Of a DNA stretch of 64,000 nucleotides, positions 22,999-34,239 are shown one piece after another (within the stretch, counting starts at the first letter, position 1; every line of letters starts with the position of its first letter). Under the pieces are notes generated by a model, which worked only from the letters and a program-made list of their open reading frames with translations, searched no databases and was not told the DNA's origin. The stretch covers positions 2,352,603 through 2,416,602 of the forward strand of contig JAJEKV010000016.1 of assembly GCA_021234155.1 (NCBI GenBank), given 5' to 3'. Source of the DNA: Isoetes taiwanensis (Eukaryota > Streptophyta > Lycopodiopsida > Isoetales > Isoetaceae). The position numbers were made by a program, and so were the translations under genes.

Positions 22999-23795
22999 TG
23001 CGGGATCTGAACTCATATTTCGCCAAGACCAAGGATGATGATGACACTCAGCTTTATTTTGCTGAACGTCATTTAGGAGGGGTCGCTAAGGATTGGTGGC
23101 TTGATCTACTCAAGCACCGACCTAAGGAAACTCCGATCACAACATTTGCAGAGTTTGAGACACTCATTAAGGAAAGGTTTCTGGGTCATAATTGGGAGCG
23201 GGATTTGCTCGCCGGAGAATGGAACCGCTTGACCCAGCAAGACAAGGAGTCCGTTTTCGTGATTTTTCGGCAAGAGTCTTGAAGAAAGGTCTCCACTTTG
23301 GCAAAAATGATGCGAGAGAAATCGACCCGTTGATGGGCGGTGTCCATCGTTGGATCCGGAGCCAAGTTGGATCTTCAAGCCGCAAACCTTTCTTTGGGGC
23401 CCTCTGCAAACTAGCGAGAAAAAGTTGAAGAGGAGGGTCTTTCATTAACTTCGGGCCATCAATGCACAAAGGGGGTTTAAACCTATGTCATATGATTCCC
23501 AAAGGTCATTCTCACAAGTTTGTTAAACGTGCATCGTGAAGGGCATAACAATGGAGATCATGTTCCTACTCTTTCGCTTAGGGTCAGGTGCAAAGCATTC
23601 TCGGGAGGAGGATAAGTCTTCGCAAGAGAGGGAGCCTAAAGAATCCTATATGGCTCGGAAGAATCAGCCTCCGTCGTGAGCATAAGTGTTTTATTTGCTC
23701 TAGTCCCCGACCATAAATTTTTGAATGTCCCGTACACCCCAAAGAAAAAGGGGATTCAAAACCGGGCTCATCTAAAGTTCCACCGAATCGAAGAA
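22999..23795 (+). pseudogene. Element A gag with zinc knuckle (copy C)
   Basis: Gag reads LNSYFAKTKDDDDTQLYFAE, AKDWWLDLLKHRP, TFAEFETLIKERFLG, then shifts frame. Around 23,320-23,420 it has PLMGGVHRWIRSQVGS-like text in another frame. A zinc knuckle CFICSSP (about 23,686) loses its second half to a frameshift. The stretch ggaggaggataagtcttcgc at 23,606-23,625 is the uninterrupted version of the site that holds a 17.3-kb insertion in the copy at 33,937/51,200. Gag would form the virus-like particle, and this copy cannot. Confidence 0.75.
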
Positions 23796-25226
23796 AGAAA
23801 GCGGGACAAAGGCGGTGGCTTTTGTAGGTCATTCCTATACACTAGACCATCCCGAACATAGTCACTTTATGCTTTTTGAGCAACTGTCCGGGGATCAGAA
23901 AGTGCATGCTCTTTTGACCCGGTAGTGAGTTTGATGTGATTTGGCCGTGTTAGTGAAGGCGTTGGACTTATCCACTATTCCATTGACAAAATGCGATGGA
24001 TTTGTCGTCCCGCTCGTGGTCAACTTTCACCTTGTGCTTTGGTGGTTAAAGATTTGGAATACTCCATTCAAGGTTTTAACGGCAAGTTTATTTTTGGTGG
24101 TGACCTTGGCAAAGGTGGATCTTTTGATTGGGATGCCCCGCATCAAGAGTATAATCCTTTGATTGACTGGGTTTCGGTACTCTTTTGTTAGCCTTGGATG
24201 GCGGGAAAAGACCTTTAAGTTGGTTAAGGATCTTGTGATAGCCCCCATTCCAATGGTCTCTGTTGTTCAATTTAAGCGTTTGGCAATGAAATCTCCTTTT
24301 GTTTACTTGGTGGCTTCGTGTAATAAGTCAATTACATCACCAATAAATGAACGTCAAACTTTGTTTCTTATGAATCATTCGATGTGTTTTCTAATGACAT
24401 TGCCACATCATTACCTCCTCCGCCGTAAGACCACACAATTGATCTTTGCCGGAAAGGAACCCCAAATCAAGCTCCTTATAGGAGAATGCATGGGCAACAA
24501 GCCGAGATTAAGCGCCAACTTGATGACTTACTTCAAGCTGGTTTAATTCGCATAGTTCCTCACCTTTTGGTGCACCGGTTTTACCGGGTCGGAAAAAGGA
24601 CAATTCTTGGCGTATGTGTATTGACTACCGCGTGCCTTGAATAAGATTACTATAAAAATAAGTTTCCTATTCCACGTCGCGGATGATCTATTTGATCAAT
24701 TACAAGGTGCTAAGGTTTTAGCCGCCTAGATCTCAAGTCCGGCTATTGGCAACTTAAAGTGGCCGGAAGATGTGCATAAAATGACCTTTTTAGAACGACT
24801 TTTGGACATTATGAGTTTCTAGTCATGCCTTTTGGTCTCACAAATCGCGCCGGCTTCTTTCTGCAGGTTAATGGGGCTTAATCTTGAGAATGTGCATGGT
24901 CATTTTGTGGTTGTTTTCTTTGATGATATTTTAGGTTTTAGCAAGTCTTTAGAAGAACACTATTTGCATTTGCAAGAGGTTTTTCTCGCCATGAAAAGAA
25001 CGGATCACGCTCAATACTAAGAAAAGTATATTCTTTTCAATCGAGATTGAATACTTAGGCCATATTGTTATGCGGTGAAGGTCTCAAAGTGGATCCTAGC
25101 AAAGTACATGCAATTTTAAGTTGGCCTAGTCCGTCTTCAATGGATCGCTATGTTCGTTTTTTGGGATTGTGCAATTATTATAGAAAATTTGTCAAGAATT
25201 TTGCTAGCATTGCTTCAGAACTTTAT
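23796..25226 (+). pseudogene. Element A protease and reverse transcriptase (copy C, first part)
   Basis: Protease: an active-site neighbourhood D-P-G-S-EFDVI with a shift (about 23,915-23,945), then the flap region and DLLIGMP-like part near 24,115. A nearly intact protease-to-RT spacer follows (VKDLVIAPIPMVSVVQFKR, 24,220-24,290). RT: LDELLQ-like start at about 24,510, FPIP motif at about 24,665, VVVFFDDILGFSKS at about 24,905-24,950, and EGLKVDPSKVHAIL at about 25,080. RT breaks off at about 25,226 (LGLC.YYRKFVKNFASIASEL), where an unrelated 2.1-kb insertion starts. RT resumes at 27,344. Confidence 0.78.
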
Positions 25227-27343
25227 GGAGGATATTTCACCCAATTTCATACCTAGATAAATCTTTGTAATTTTTCCCTTCTAAGATTGTTAGAAAATCG
25301 CCATGTGACCTCCATCACAATCACTCAAATTTAGCAAATATCCTTCCCCTCTTCATTACATATGGTGAATGCTTCCTCGGAGGACATTTCTTAACGACTG
25401 CCAAGCACTTACCCCAATGATGCCCTACACGGGAACATTACCCCTATCAAAAGGACCAACAACTAAAGACCACACCATTTGATAAGAAATGTAGTGTTTG
25501 ATGGCGAGATCTAAGATGGGACACTTGTGAATGATCTCCCACTATGGAGTTCATATTTTGGAATGGAGCCACTTATCCCAAACCCACCCCCACATTCTTC
25601 TACTAGGTGAGTAGCCATAGCTATAGGGAGCAAATTCCAAATAATCACTTATCCCAAACCCGACCTCCCCACATTCTTCCTAGTAGCCATAGCTAAAAGA
25701 GCAAATCCTAAAGAATGTCCTTGGGAAATCCAATAAGGGTGGAACTATAAAGAGAATATTAGCATGGCAAATTTTAAAGGGTGCTTGATGGAGGACTGAT
25801 TTTCCAAAAATGTGGTTGATAAATGGGAAGCAGACTCAACTCAGAGTGGATAACCTACATTTATGGCCATATGGTTTGCTGGTTATATCTAATGTGTCCT
25901 AACAAGGGGTGAGGTCATTTAATAATCTCTTCCGTAAGGTGAAATAGAAATTTACCTAGGAGATAACAAATTAGCAAAAGCAAAACACGCCTATTTCGCC
26001 GGATGAGCCATTTGTTAGCTTTTTAGGTCACTACCAGTAGCTATGGCGGTGTGGGAGAATGGGGCCTTCTCGTGAGCCAAGCTCATTCAATTGCACTGAA
26101 AACAATACTGCCATATGCATTAAGCTTTGATGCAGAAATAGCAGAATGATTCACCACCGGAGCAACCTTTTATGCTATCGTGCTTTTAGGATTGAATGGA
26201 CAAAGCACAGCGATTTGGAGCTCTTGCATGAATCGCTGCGGTAACGCATCTTGTGTCTTACAAAAGCAGTGTGGCAAATAATAAAAATGCTTTGAAAAAG
26301 GCTTTGTTGGTTGGTGTTGTCTCCGTAGTTGAGCAAGTAGCTCGTAATGGCAGTAGCCGTTTCTTCTTAGCTTAGCTTGGCTTAGCTAGCTATGGAGCCA
26401 TGCGGCGTAGATCATCTTGGCGCCTTTGTCTCCCTTGCTTTCAAAGGGTACCATAACCCCGCTTGCCCGGACTTTGGCTATGGCGATATAGTGTAGTCCA
26501 CCCTTCTTCCCTTCCATTGGAGTCTTTGTTGCCCTCTTTAATTTCTTTCAAGCTCAGCCTTTAGAAAATGCATGTTGGGGCTGCTTTGAAACCGATTGAG
26601 TCGGTGGAATATTAAGATTGAACATGGTTTCTTTGTGTGTGTTTTAGTCGATTATTTCATGTTCTCTTTAGTTCCGCTATTGGATCCAATGATGGATTTG
26701 GTAGTTTTTGAGGGAACTAAAATTGGAGTAATACTTCCACGAATATTGCCTCGGAGAATGCAAAGATTCGACGCTAAATTTTAAATAAAAGCGTAAAACA
26801 GCAGAATTTTGAATCAAAGCGGCTCAAATTCAAGACCCGGATCAAAAAATCATCACAAGGCAAGAACAGAGAACAGATTTAGAGAAAGCGGCTCAATTCC
26901 AAAAGAAATTTGGTCCGAAAAGAAATTTCGGATCAAAAAATTACCAATCAGAAGGACCCAATTCAAAATAATAGACCATACCGATTCCAATGCCGCCACT
27001 CTGTTGTAGAGGAGCTCGGCTTTGAATCGGTGCAAACAGCGTGTAAATGTTTGGCGTGATCTAAATTCCCAAATTCTTCATTCGATGCATAATCCATCAC
27101 CTTTTTGGAACTCTAGACATTTTAGGGCTTTTCCAATCGCGGCATCCGCTTCCATGGCTATGGCGGTGCAAGGTTAGATGAAGCATCTATATGCCATTGA
27201 ATTCTGCGGCGTCTCCAACACAAAGTGTCGACGTCATGGTCATTTTTACTCTCTAGGTTCCATAGACAGTGTCAATACGTGAGTTGCTCAAAAAAATATT
27301 ACACCCTCAAACAAAAACAAAAAGAAGACTCAGATTATATATG
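25227..27343. mobile_element. Unidentified 2.1-kb insertion in element A RT
   Basis: The RT reading stops at about 25,226 and resumes with GTGCCTTTCTTATGGGG context at about 27,344, about 10 reference bases being lost. The inserted DNA has no transposase or RT motif that I can see. It contains a 76-bp tandem duplication (25,570-25,645 and 25,646-25,720, 'cacttatcccaaaccc') and AT-rich text. The ends show no convincing inverted repeat or target duplication, so the type of insertion is undetermined. Confidence 0.6.
25570..25720. repeat. 76-bp tandem duplication
   Basis: Two adjacent units start cacttatcccaaaccc and contain tagccatagct and gagcaaat. Both lie inside the unidentified insertion. 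Confidence 0.75.
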
Positions 27344-28376
27344 TTAGGAAAAAGGATGTGCCTTTCTTATGGGGTGATAATCAACAAATTGCTTTTTCGG
27401 GCTTTGAAGGATGCTATGGTTAACCCTCCATCTTGCGATTACCAAAGTTTGGAGTGCCCTACTTGATGTGTGTTGATGCTAGTGGGACTGGCTTGGGTGC
27501 GGTTTTGATGCGGGGAAGGTCATCCTATCGCTTTTTGAAAGTCGTAAATTTTGGAATCCAGAAAGTAGATATAGTGTGTATGATAAAGAATTCTTGGTAC
27601 ATTATCCATGCTTTGAAGGTTTGGCGTCATTATGTTTTAGGCTCCGCCATTCATATTTTGGTGATCATCAAAGCATCAAACATATAGTTTCCCGTAAAAA
27701 TTTATCCAACGTCAACTTAAGTGGGTTTTCGTTTATGCAAAGCCGTGATGATTTTACGGTGGATTAACATCCGGGTAAGGAGAATGTGGTTGCGGACACA
27801 TTAAGTAGAAGAGGTTATGAGGTATGTTCTCTCATCTCATTATTTGCGATCCCGATCATTTGGATGACATGAAACAACTTTATGCAACCGATCCGATTAT
27901 AAAGATATTTGGTTGATGGCTCAAACCGGTAACGCTTTTGGGTATAAGATAAGCGAATGGTTTCTTGTATAAGGGTCCAAAGTTATGTATTGTTCGGTGC
28001 CTTTAGACAACTTATTCTTCTGGAAGTCCATGATGCACCCTTTACTTGAGGTCATCGTGGGCTTACCGCTATTTTAGCTAAGGTTGAACCCTATTTCACT
28101 TGGCCCGCGTCGGGATGTGATGGTTCATATACGCTTTTGTGTGACGTACAACAGCGTACTAAGAAAGTGCCTAAGAAACCTCATGGTATTCCTTTGCCTT
28201 TGCCTATTCCGCAAGAAAGTAAGTGGGGAAAAGGTTACTATGGATTTCATTGTAGGTTTCCCATCGAGTTCTCGGAAGAATAATATGATTTGGACAGTTG
28301 TGGATTGTTTGACTAAGCAAGCACACTTTATTCCTTGTTCAAATAAATTGAAAGCTTATGATGCTGCAACTATCTT
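27344..28376 (+). pseudogene. Element A RNase H and integrase N-terminal part (copy C, second part)
   Basis: The reading continues from RT/RNase H: QIAF.ALKDAMVNPP, then PYLMCVDASGTGLGAVLM (RNase H first Asp, about 27,460), KNSWYIIHALKVWRHYVLGS, then the integrase zinc-binding region (about 28,010-28,150), KKPHGIPLPLPIPQ (about 28,170), VTMDFIVGFPSSSRKNNMIW and VVDCLTKQAHFIPC (about 28,300). It stops after KLKAYDAAT at 28,376, where a second insertion begins. Confidence 0.78.
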
Positions 28377-30934
28377 ATATTATAATGTTATTGTGTAAGT
28401 GTTGGACCCAGCCCTAATTTGGACGGCTGGGATTTGATATTATCCTATGGTTGAGATTTGATGCAACACAATTTAGGGTTTAGGGTTATGGCGCCCGACG
28501 GATTTTCTCTTACAGAAGGCATTGAACGACCCGGATTTTAACAAACCAATCGAGCAGATGATGCCACATGAGAAGGTTTTCTTTTCGGGGTTCGTGAGGG
28601 AAGCTATGGCGCGTTCGAGCTATGGCTCTTGTGGGCGGCTAAAGGTGGAGTGGCATTGTTCATATGGGCTGGGTCTCTTTAGGTAGTGATTTGGTGGTCT
28701 GTCTTCCTCAAAATAAAATACAGAAAGGGCTTGCACGATTGTGGCATCCTAAGATCAGTGAAACTCTTTCTGCTTGGCGATGGCTCAGGCTCCAGTTGGT
28801 GGCTCCACCTTCTTTCTAGGTCCCTAGCTATGCACAGAATGCTCAGATCTGACGAAAGAGGGCTCCTTGGTTTCTGGTCTCTGATGGCTTGCATTCATCT
28901 CCGCCGTTATTCTTCGTGGCATCAAATTTAAAGAGCTGAGTAGGAACTCCGGTAGAGCAGATAAAGGATCGGCTATGGCTATGGCATTCTGAAGGAGTTC
29001 ATCTGAATTCGATTTGGAGTCTGATGTTAATGATGCTGATTCTGATAAGATCCCTTCACGGAAAAATCAGACTTCAGCATTCTGTGTTTACAAGGTAAAG
29101 GTAAGAAAATTTTCATGACTGCATTAGCATTGATGTGCAAAAGCAAAGTATTATTTTTATGTTATGATCATGTAACACTTAGGTAGTTGCCATTATCATC
29201 TGTAAGATATGTCTGTGGTAACTGTCAGGATGGGCACACCATTTCAGAGGAAGCTCAACGACAGAGAAGTAACATTTTTTTCAGCAGTCACAGGTAGTGC
29301 CCTGAGGTAAGGCACCTGAGCAGTTTGCTAGACATAATACATTTCAATCATACCGTGTATGCCTTTATCCTCCAAAGCTTCAAACTGCTGTTGTTGAGAA
29401 TATTAAAGAAGTGTGAGTTAGTCAGCAGATTTCTAGCTTAGTGGAAGGTGCCTATAAGAATTTCATCCTCCTTTTTCTCACATTTGTACATAATGTAGGT
29501 TTTAATCTTGAATTTTTCAATACAAACCTTCAAGCTTCAACCTTGAATCAATTATGGCTGTTATTTTTGTCAACGCAGATCAAGCTCCAAACTTCGTTCC
29601 TTGGATTCTTCTGTGCGCTCCTTACCAATGACTTATTCGTTGATTTAAAGAGTTCACTATTTTTTGGTTTAAGGATTCATTAATTCGCTGTATCTTTTAA
29701 TTCAAGCTTTCACAACCCTCCATTGTTTGAGTTTGGTAAGTATTTTTACTCTGTTGATAAGCTTAGGGATGTACTGATGGATGTTGATATAGATTTTTAA
29801 TGCTAATACATTAGCTCCAAGAAATGGAAGTAATGGTCTTTCCAAAGTATTGTGAGAAGTAGTGATGGGTTGTCCCAATTTTTCTATGGTTGGTTGTGTA
29901 CCATGTTATGAATGATTTAGGATTGCAAGTCATCTAGAATTTAAGCAGAAGACTACCATGATATTGAAATACAAGGAAAAGTCCATTTGCTGTGCAGAAC
30001 TTTTCATCTTTTGTACCATTTTGTTCTCTATGTTTCAATGCAAAATTGAAAATTGTTTGGGACCTTATTATAGGGGCTCCAACAATAGGCCATATAGGTG
30101 GCAGATCAGAAAAATTAAATACATATCTTATAGCTCACTTTCCCAAACTCGAATATGAGAATAGCCACTGTCTTTTCCAAGTGAATATGATAAGACACCA
30201 CTACTCCACCGAATGATGCATTGAGTGAAGGGATCAAGGAGTAGCCATTATTCAATGTGTTAACTTGGCCTAAACTACCTTTTTGCATAGTCTTACTTCA
30301 AGCGAAGTTAAGGGGTCAAGGAGTAGCCATCGTTAACTTGGCATGAACTACGTTTTTGCATAGTCTTACTAGAAGAGATCAAATCCCTCTTCCAAACCTG
30401 TACTTCAGGATAAGATGCACTCTCCGTGGACGATAAAATCATATTCTATTCTATTCTTTTAAGCTGCCAAGCGAAGTACTTGGACAATCCATGTTCTGAC
30501 TCAAAAGAAATCGCAAAACATTTATATGATCCCAATTTTATTAACTCTATGGTCTTTTTAATGCATAGGTATTCATAGAAAGTAAAATGCCTTATGCTTA
30601 AAACTCAATGTATTAGTGTAGCATATATGGCAAATTGGTTGCTAAGAACTTCAAAGTTATATATTTGTAGGAATCAATGTGTTAGTATAACGTATTTGCA
30701 AATTGATTGCTAAAAACTTCAAAGTTAGAAGGTGATGTTAGATCACATTCAAAGTTTTGGAGAAGCGTAATTACAAAACATCCATGTGCAACACAATCGT
30801 GTAAAATGCAACTTGGTATAAACATGTAAAATATGACTTAGTTTACTATTGAAGGTGCTCTCATATCTACAAGTTCCCATCTTATGCCAATATTAGATAT
30901 TATGCCCAAAGAACGCCGGGCAAGTGAAACAGTT
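28377..30934. mobile_element. Unidentified 2.6-kb insertion in element A integrase
   Basis: Integrase stops at about 28,376 and resumes at about 30,935 (tttttattaaa). The inserted DNA has no recognised transposon protein. It shows an exon-like stretch ending in a donor (SEFDLESDVNDADSDKIPSR, then TSAFCVYK and AAG|GTAAAG at about 29,095), a T-rich tract before an AG near 29,290, and two short tandem duplications (30,230-30,375 and 30,604-30,727). It could be a fragment of a host gene carried by a non-autonomous element. This is uncertain. Confidence 0.5.
30230..30375. repeat. Tandem duplication of about 75 bp
   Basis: The units at 30,230-30,302 and 30,312-30,375 share gtcaaggagtagccat and tttttgcatagtcttact. 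A second pair, 30,604-30,660 and 30,673-30,727, shares tcaatgt.ttagt and aacttcaaagtta. Confidence 0.7.
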
Positions 30935-31950
30935 TTTATTAAAAAGAGATATTTAAATCGCATGGTCTCCCTAAGATCATTATTTCGCATCGGAGATACT
31001 AAGTTCACAAGCAAATTCGAAGGCCCTATTTATGCAATTAGGAACTCAATTACGGTTTTTCCATCTTTTCATCCACCGCATCGATGGGCAATCCGAGGTG
31101 GTAAATAAGGTTATTTCGTCCATCTTAAGAGGATTTGTCAATGAACATCGGGGACATTGGGAACCCTACTTGCCTCTTCCGAAGTTTGTTTATAATAACA
31201 CCGCTCGGTCTACCATTAAGATGACACCTTTTCGTGAGCCTATGGTCACGGTTCGGGAACCACTCTTTAGAGTGTGTGATGATGTTCCTGGCTGGCCGAT
31301 GATTTTATTCTTGAGCATAAAGATCTTATAGACTTGCTTCGTGCTCAGATTCGGGATGCTCAAGCTACTTTTCTCAAGAAATCATCTAAGATCAAAGAAA
31401 CAATGACTTTTAAGGAAGGTGCTTGGGTATGGATGAGGATTCACAAAGGCCACTTTAAGAAGGACGCCACAAGTAAAGAAAGACCTTAAGTTGGCGCCTC
31501 GATTCCATGGACCCTTTCAAGTCATTAAAGTTATCAATGAGAATGCATATAAGTTGCGATGACCTCAAGATTGGAAAATGCATGACGTTGTTAATGTCTC
31601 ATTTTTAAAAGCCTATCAAGGAAACGATTTGCCCCAACTAGGGGCTTAATAAGCGAACCGAGAATTGATTGAGGATTCGAAGTTTTGAGCTGGAAACAAT
31701 TTCAATGATAAATCCACTAGTGGTTCTAAGCAATATTTGGTTAAGTTTGTCAATAAGCCTTTGGAGGACGCCATGGGTTCGTGGCAATTTATTAGAGGCC
31801 TATTCCTATATTCTCAAGATGAATATCACAGTAGGAAGGCGTAAGACATTGGGGAGGCTTCAGTAACCGCCTAAACGAGGGCCAAGAAAAGATTATGCTA
31901 AGATGGCAAAAGGACTCTATTTCCCTTGCGTGAGGAGGGCCATGGATGTC
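30935..31950 (+). pseudogene. Element A integrase C-terminal part and chromodomain-like tail (copy C, third part)
   Basis: This resumes with the residual integrase core (TKFTSKFEGPIYAIRN, HRIDGQSEVVNKVISSIL at about 31,075), HWEPYLPLPKFVYNN, DDFILEHKDLIDLL in a shifted frame, and DWVWMRIHKGHF with a Gly-Ala-Trp variant at about 31,420. The tail is INENAYKLR, then SKQYLVKFVNKP (about 31,720). It ends in the purine tract at 31,951-31,962 next to an LTR, so this is the natural 3' end of copy C. Confidence 0.78.
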
Positions 31951-31962
31951 AAGGGGAGGGAA

Positions 31963-32180
31963 TGCAATAGACTTTGGACGGACGTCCGAGAGAGGGATTG
32001 CATGCATTTGCATGCATCCCTAAGAGGTTGCATGCATCCCTAGAGGGGTTGCATGCATGCATGGAGGGTTGCTAGCTATAAAGAGGCTCCGGAGGAGAGC
32101 TCATCGGGCATCCAAAGATTCCGCTACCGAGCTCGTGGTTAGGTGGCTAGTATAGCTAGCACGCCATTTGTGCATTTCGC
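31963..32180 (+). repeat. Element A LTR (best delimited copy)
   Basis: It starts TGCAATAG directly after purine tract aaggggagggaa (31,951-31,962) and ends just before the primer site at 32,181. Length is 218 bp. It holds four GCATGCAT motifs (about 32,000, 32,010, 32,030 and 32,051) in repeats of about 20 bp, and a TATAAAGAGGC box (32,078-32,088). These are the promoter elements of the retrotransposon. The short LTR length is unusual but consistent between copies. Confidence 0.78.
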
Positions 32181-32196
32181 TGGTATCGGAGCCCGG
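32181..32196 (+). promoter_or_regulatory. Element A primer-binding site, initiator tRNA-Met type
   Basis: TGGTATCGGAGCCCGG differs by one base from the common plant retrotransposon primer site TGGTATCAGAGCC. A second version, TGGTATCGAGC, is at 33,050-33,060. Here the site runs straight into protease sequence (GGTAGTGAGTTTGATG), so gag is missing. Confidence 0.75.
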
Positions 32197-32880
32197 TAGT
32201 GAGTTTGATGTGATTTCCGGATGTGTTAGTGAAGGCGTTGGACTTATCCACTATTCCATTGACAAAATGATGGATTTGTCGCGGTGCTTTGGTGGTCAAC
32301 TTTCACCTTGTGCTTTGGTGCTTTGGAGATTAAGCCGCCACCTTGATGAGTTACTTCTGCCGGTTTAATTCGCATAGTTCCTCACCTTTTGGTGCACCCA
32401 GCCACTTGGGTCAGGAAAAAGGACAATTCTTGGCGATGTGTATTGACTACCGCGTGCCTTGAATAAGATTACTATTAAAAATAAGTTTCCTATTCCACGT
32501 ATGGATGATCTATTTCATCAATTACAAGGTGCTAAGGTTTTAGCATTCTAGATCTTTAAGTCCGCTATTGGCAACTTAAAGTGGCCAGAAGATGTGCATA
32601 AAACAGCCTTTAGAACGACTTTTGACATTATGAGTTTCTAGTCATGCCTTTTGGTCTCACAAATGCGCCCCTTCCTTTATGAGGTTAATGGGGGCGAATC
32701 TTTGAGAATGTGCATGGTCATTTTGTAGTTGTTTTCTTTGATGATATTTTAGTTTTTAGCAAGTCTTTTAGAAGAACACTATTTGCATTTGGTAAGAGGT
32801 TTTTTCTCGCCATGGAAAAGAACGGATCACGCCAACACTAGAAAAGTATATTCTTTCAATCGAGATTGAATACTTAGGCC
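32190..32880 (+). pseudogene. Gag-deleted element A derivative: protease scrap and RT
   Basis: Protease text (GSEFDVIS, then a GVGLIHYSIDKM frame) begins immediately after the primer site. At about 32,330 it jumps from CALV to the RT start (EIK...HLDELL). RT continues (IKNKFPIP at about 32,480; VVVFFDDILVFSKS at about 32,722-32,765) to EYLGH at about 32,880, where it is cut by the next LTR fragment. Both internal joins match those in the antisense copies at 2,690-2,830 and 54,540-54,690. Confidence 0.75.
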
Positions 32881-33060
32881 ATGCATGCCTAAGGGGGTTG
32901 CATGCATTCCTAGAGGGATTGCATGCATCCATAGAGGGTTTGCTAGCTATAAAGAGGCTCCTGGGAGAGCTCAGAGGGCATTCAAGTCATCTTTGAGCTC
33001 GTGGTTGGGTGGCGAAAGTATAGCTAGCACGCCATTTGTTCGCTTTCGGTGGTATCGAGC
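32881..33060 (+). repeat. 5'-truncated element A LTR plus primer site
   Basis: LTR 3' part with GCATGCAT motifs, TATAAAGAGGC (about 32,949), gctcgtggttgggtgg, and an end at about 33,049, followed by TGGTATCGAGC (33,050-33,060). It serves as the 5' LTR of the gag copy that follows. Its own 5' end was replaced by RT sequence at the ggccat join. Confidence 0.75.
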
Positions 33061-33937
33061 TTCAAGTTGTGATGGACCAATCCACGAGGGAAGTGGATCG
33101 GTAATGGAGTTGGGCGATTTTTGAGCTAAAAGTTGGTACTGCTTTAGCTCGCATACGGAGCTTCGTGACATGGACTTGCTTCGGCCGGTTCGGTATTGAA
33201 GCTGTCACATGATGCGTGACATCCACGGTCGCTGGTATTAAGATGGGGCGAATGTGAAAATTGAGTTCAAACCTTATTTGGCAGCCCACGGATGATGCAG
33301 AGGGAACTCTTTGCATGGTTATGGATCTGGAACTCATATTTCGCCAAGACCAAAGATGATGATGACACTCACTTTTATTTTGCCGAACGCCATTTAGAGG
33401 GTCTTTAAGGATTGGTGGCTTGATCTACTCAAGCACCGACCTAAGGAAACTCCGATCACAACATTTGCGAGTTTGAGACGCTTCATTAAGGAAAGGTTTC
33501 GGGTCATAATTGGGAGCGGATTTGCTCGCATAATGGAACCAATTGACCCAAAGAAGACAAGGAGTCCGCTCGCGGATTTTTCGCAAGAGTCTTGAAGAAA
33601 GGTCTCCAGCTTGGCAAAAATGATGCGAGAAATCTGACGGTTGATGGGCAAAGGTCCATCGCTGGATCCGCAGCCAAGTTGGATCTTCAAGCCGAAAAAC
33701 CTTTCTTTTTGGGGCCCTCTCGCAAACCAGCGTAAAAAGTTGAAGAGGAGGGTCTTTCATTAACTCAGGCCATCAATGCACAAAGGGGGGTTTAAACCTA
33801 TGTCGTGATGATTCCCAAAGGGTCATTCTCACAAGTTTGTTAAACCCGCAGCATCGTGAAGGGCGCCACAATGGAGATCATGTTCCTATTATTTACGCCT
33901 TTAGGTCAGGTGCAAAGCGTTCTTGAGAGGAGGATAA
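33061..33937 (+). pseudogene. Element A leader and gag N-terminal part (copy D), interrupted by a 17.3-kb insertion
   Basis: A likely gag start at 33,071 gives MDQSTREVDR, followed by a stop. Downstream are NVKIEFKPYLAAHG (about 33,255), LNSYFAKTKDD-type text (about 33,335), DWWLDLLKHRPKETPI (about 33,412) and further capsid-like text to 33,937. The gag stops at GATAA (33,933-33,937) and continues at 51,200 with GATAAGTCTTC and the zinc knuckle. Several frameshifts exist besides the insertion. Confidence 0.75.
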
Positions 33938-33967
33938 ACAATCATCCAATTAAATTGGGATTATGTC
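33938..33967. repeat. Left terminal inverted repeat of the 17.3-kb element
   Basis: acaatcatccaattaaattg begins the repeat, which continues gg.ttatgtc. It pairs with the right end at 51,169-51,199 with a few mismatches and one length difference in the outer ten bases. Confidence 0.8.
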
Positions 33968-34239
33968 AACTCCAAAATCACCAACCTCGCTATTGTCTTC
34001 TAGGGGTTTTTGTTTTTTAATCTTTTTTGGACTTCAAAAATAACATAAGGTTGCGATTCACGTGTGACTTTTCATATGCTTAATTGAAATATGCGAAATG
34101 AAGAGCAAGTTGCTAACATAGATGAGACAAATATTGCTTGCTCAATAGATGATAATATTAGGTTTGATAATAACAAATTGCATTATTTTGCAGGCAATTC
34201 CACTTCGAAATTATCGATACATGGCACAAATATCATACA

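Noticed and set aside
25227-27343. Interpretation of the 2.1-kb insertion as an intron of pol
   Set aside because: It lacks GT-AG edges and is absent from all other element A copies.
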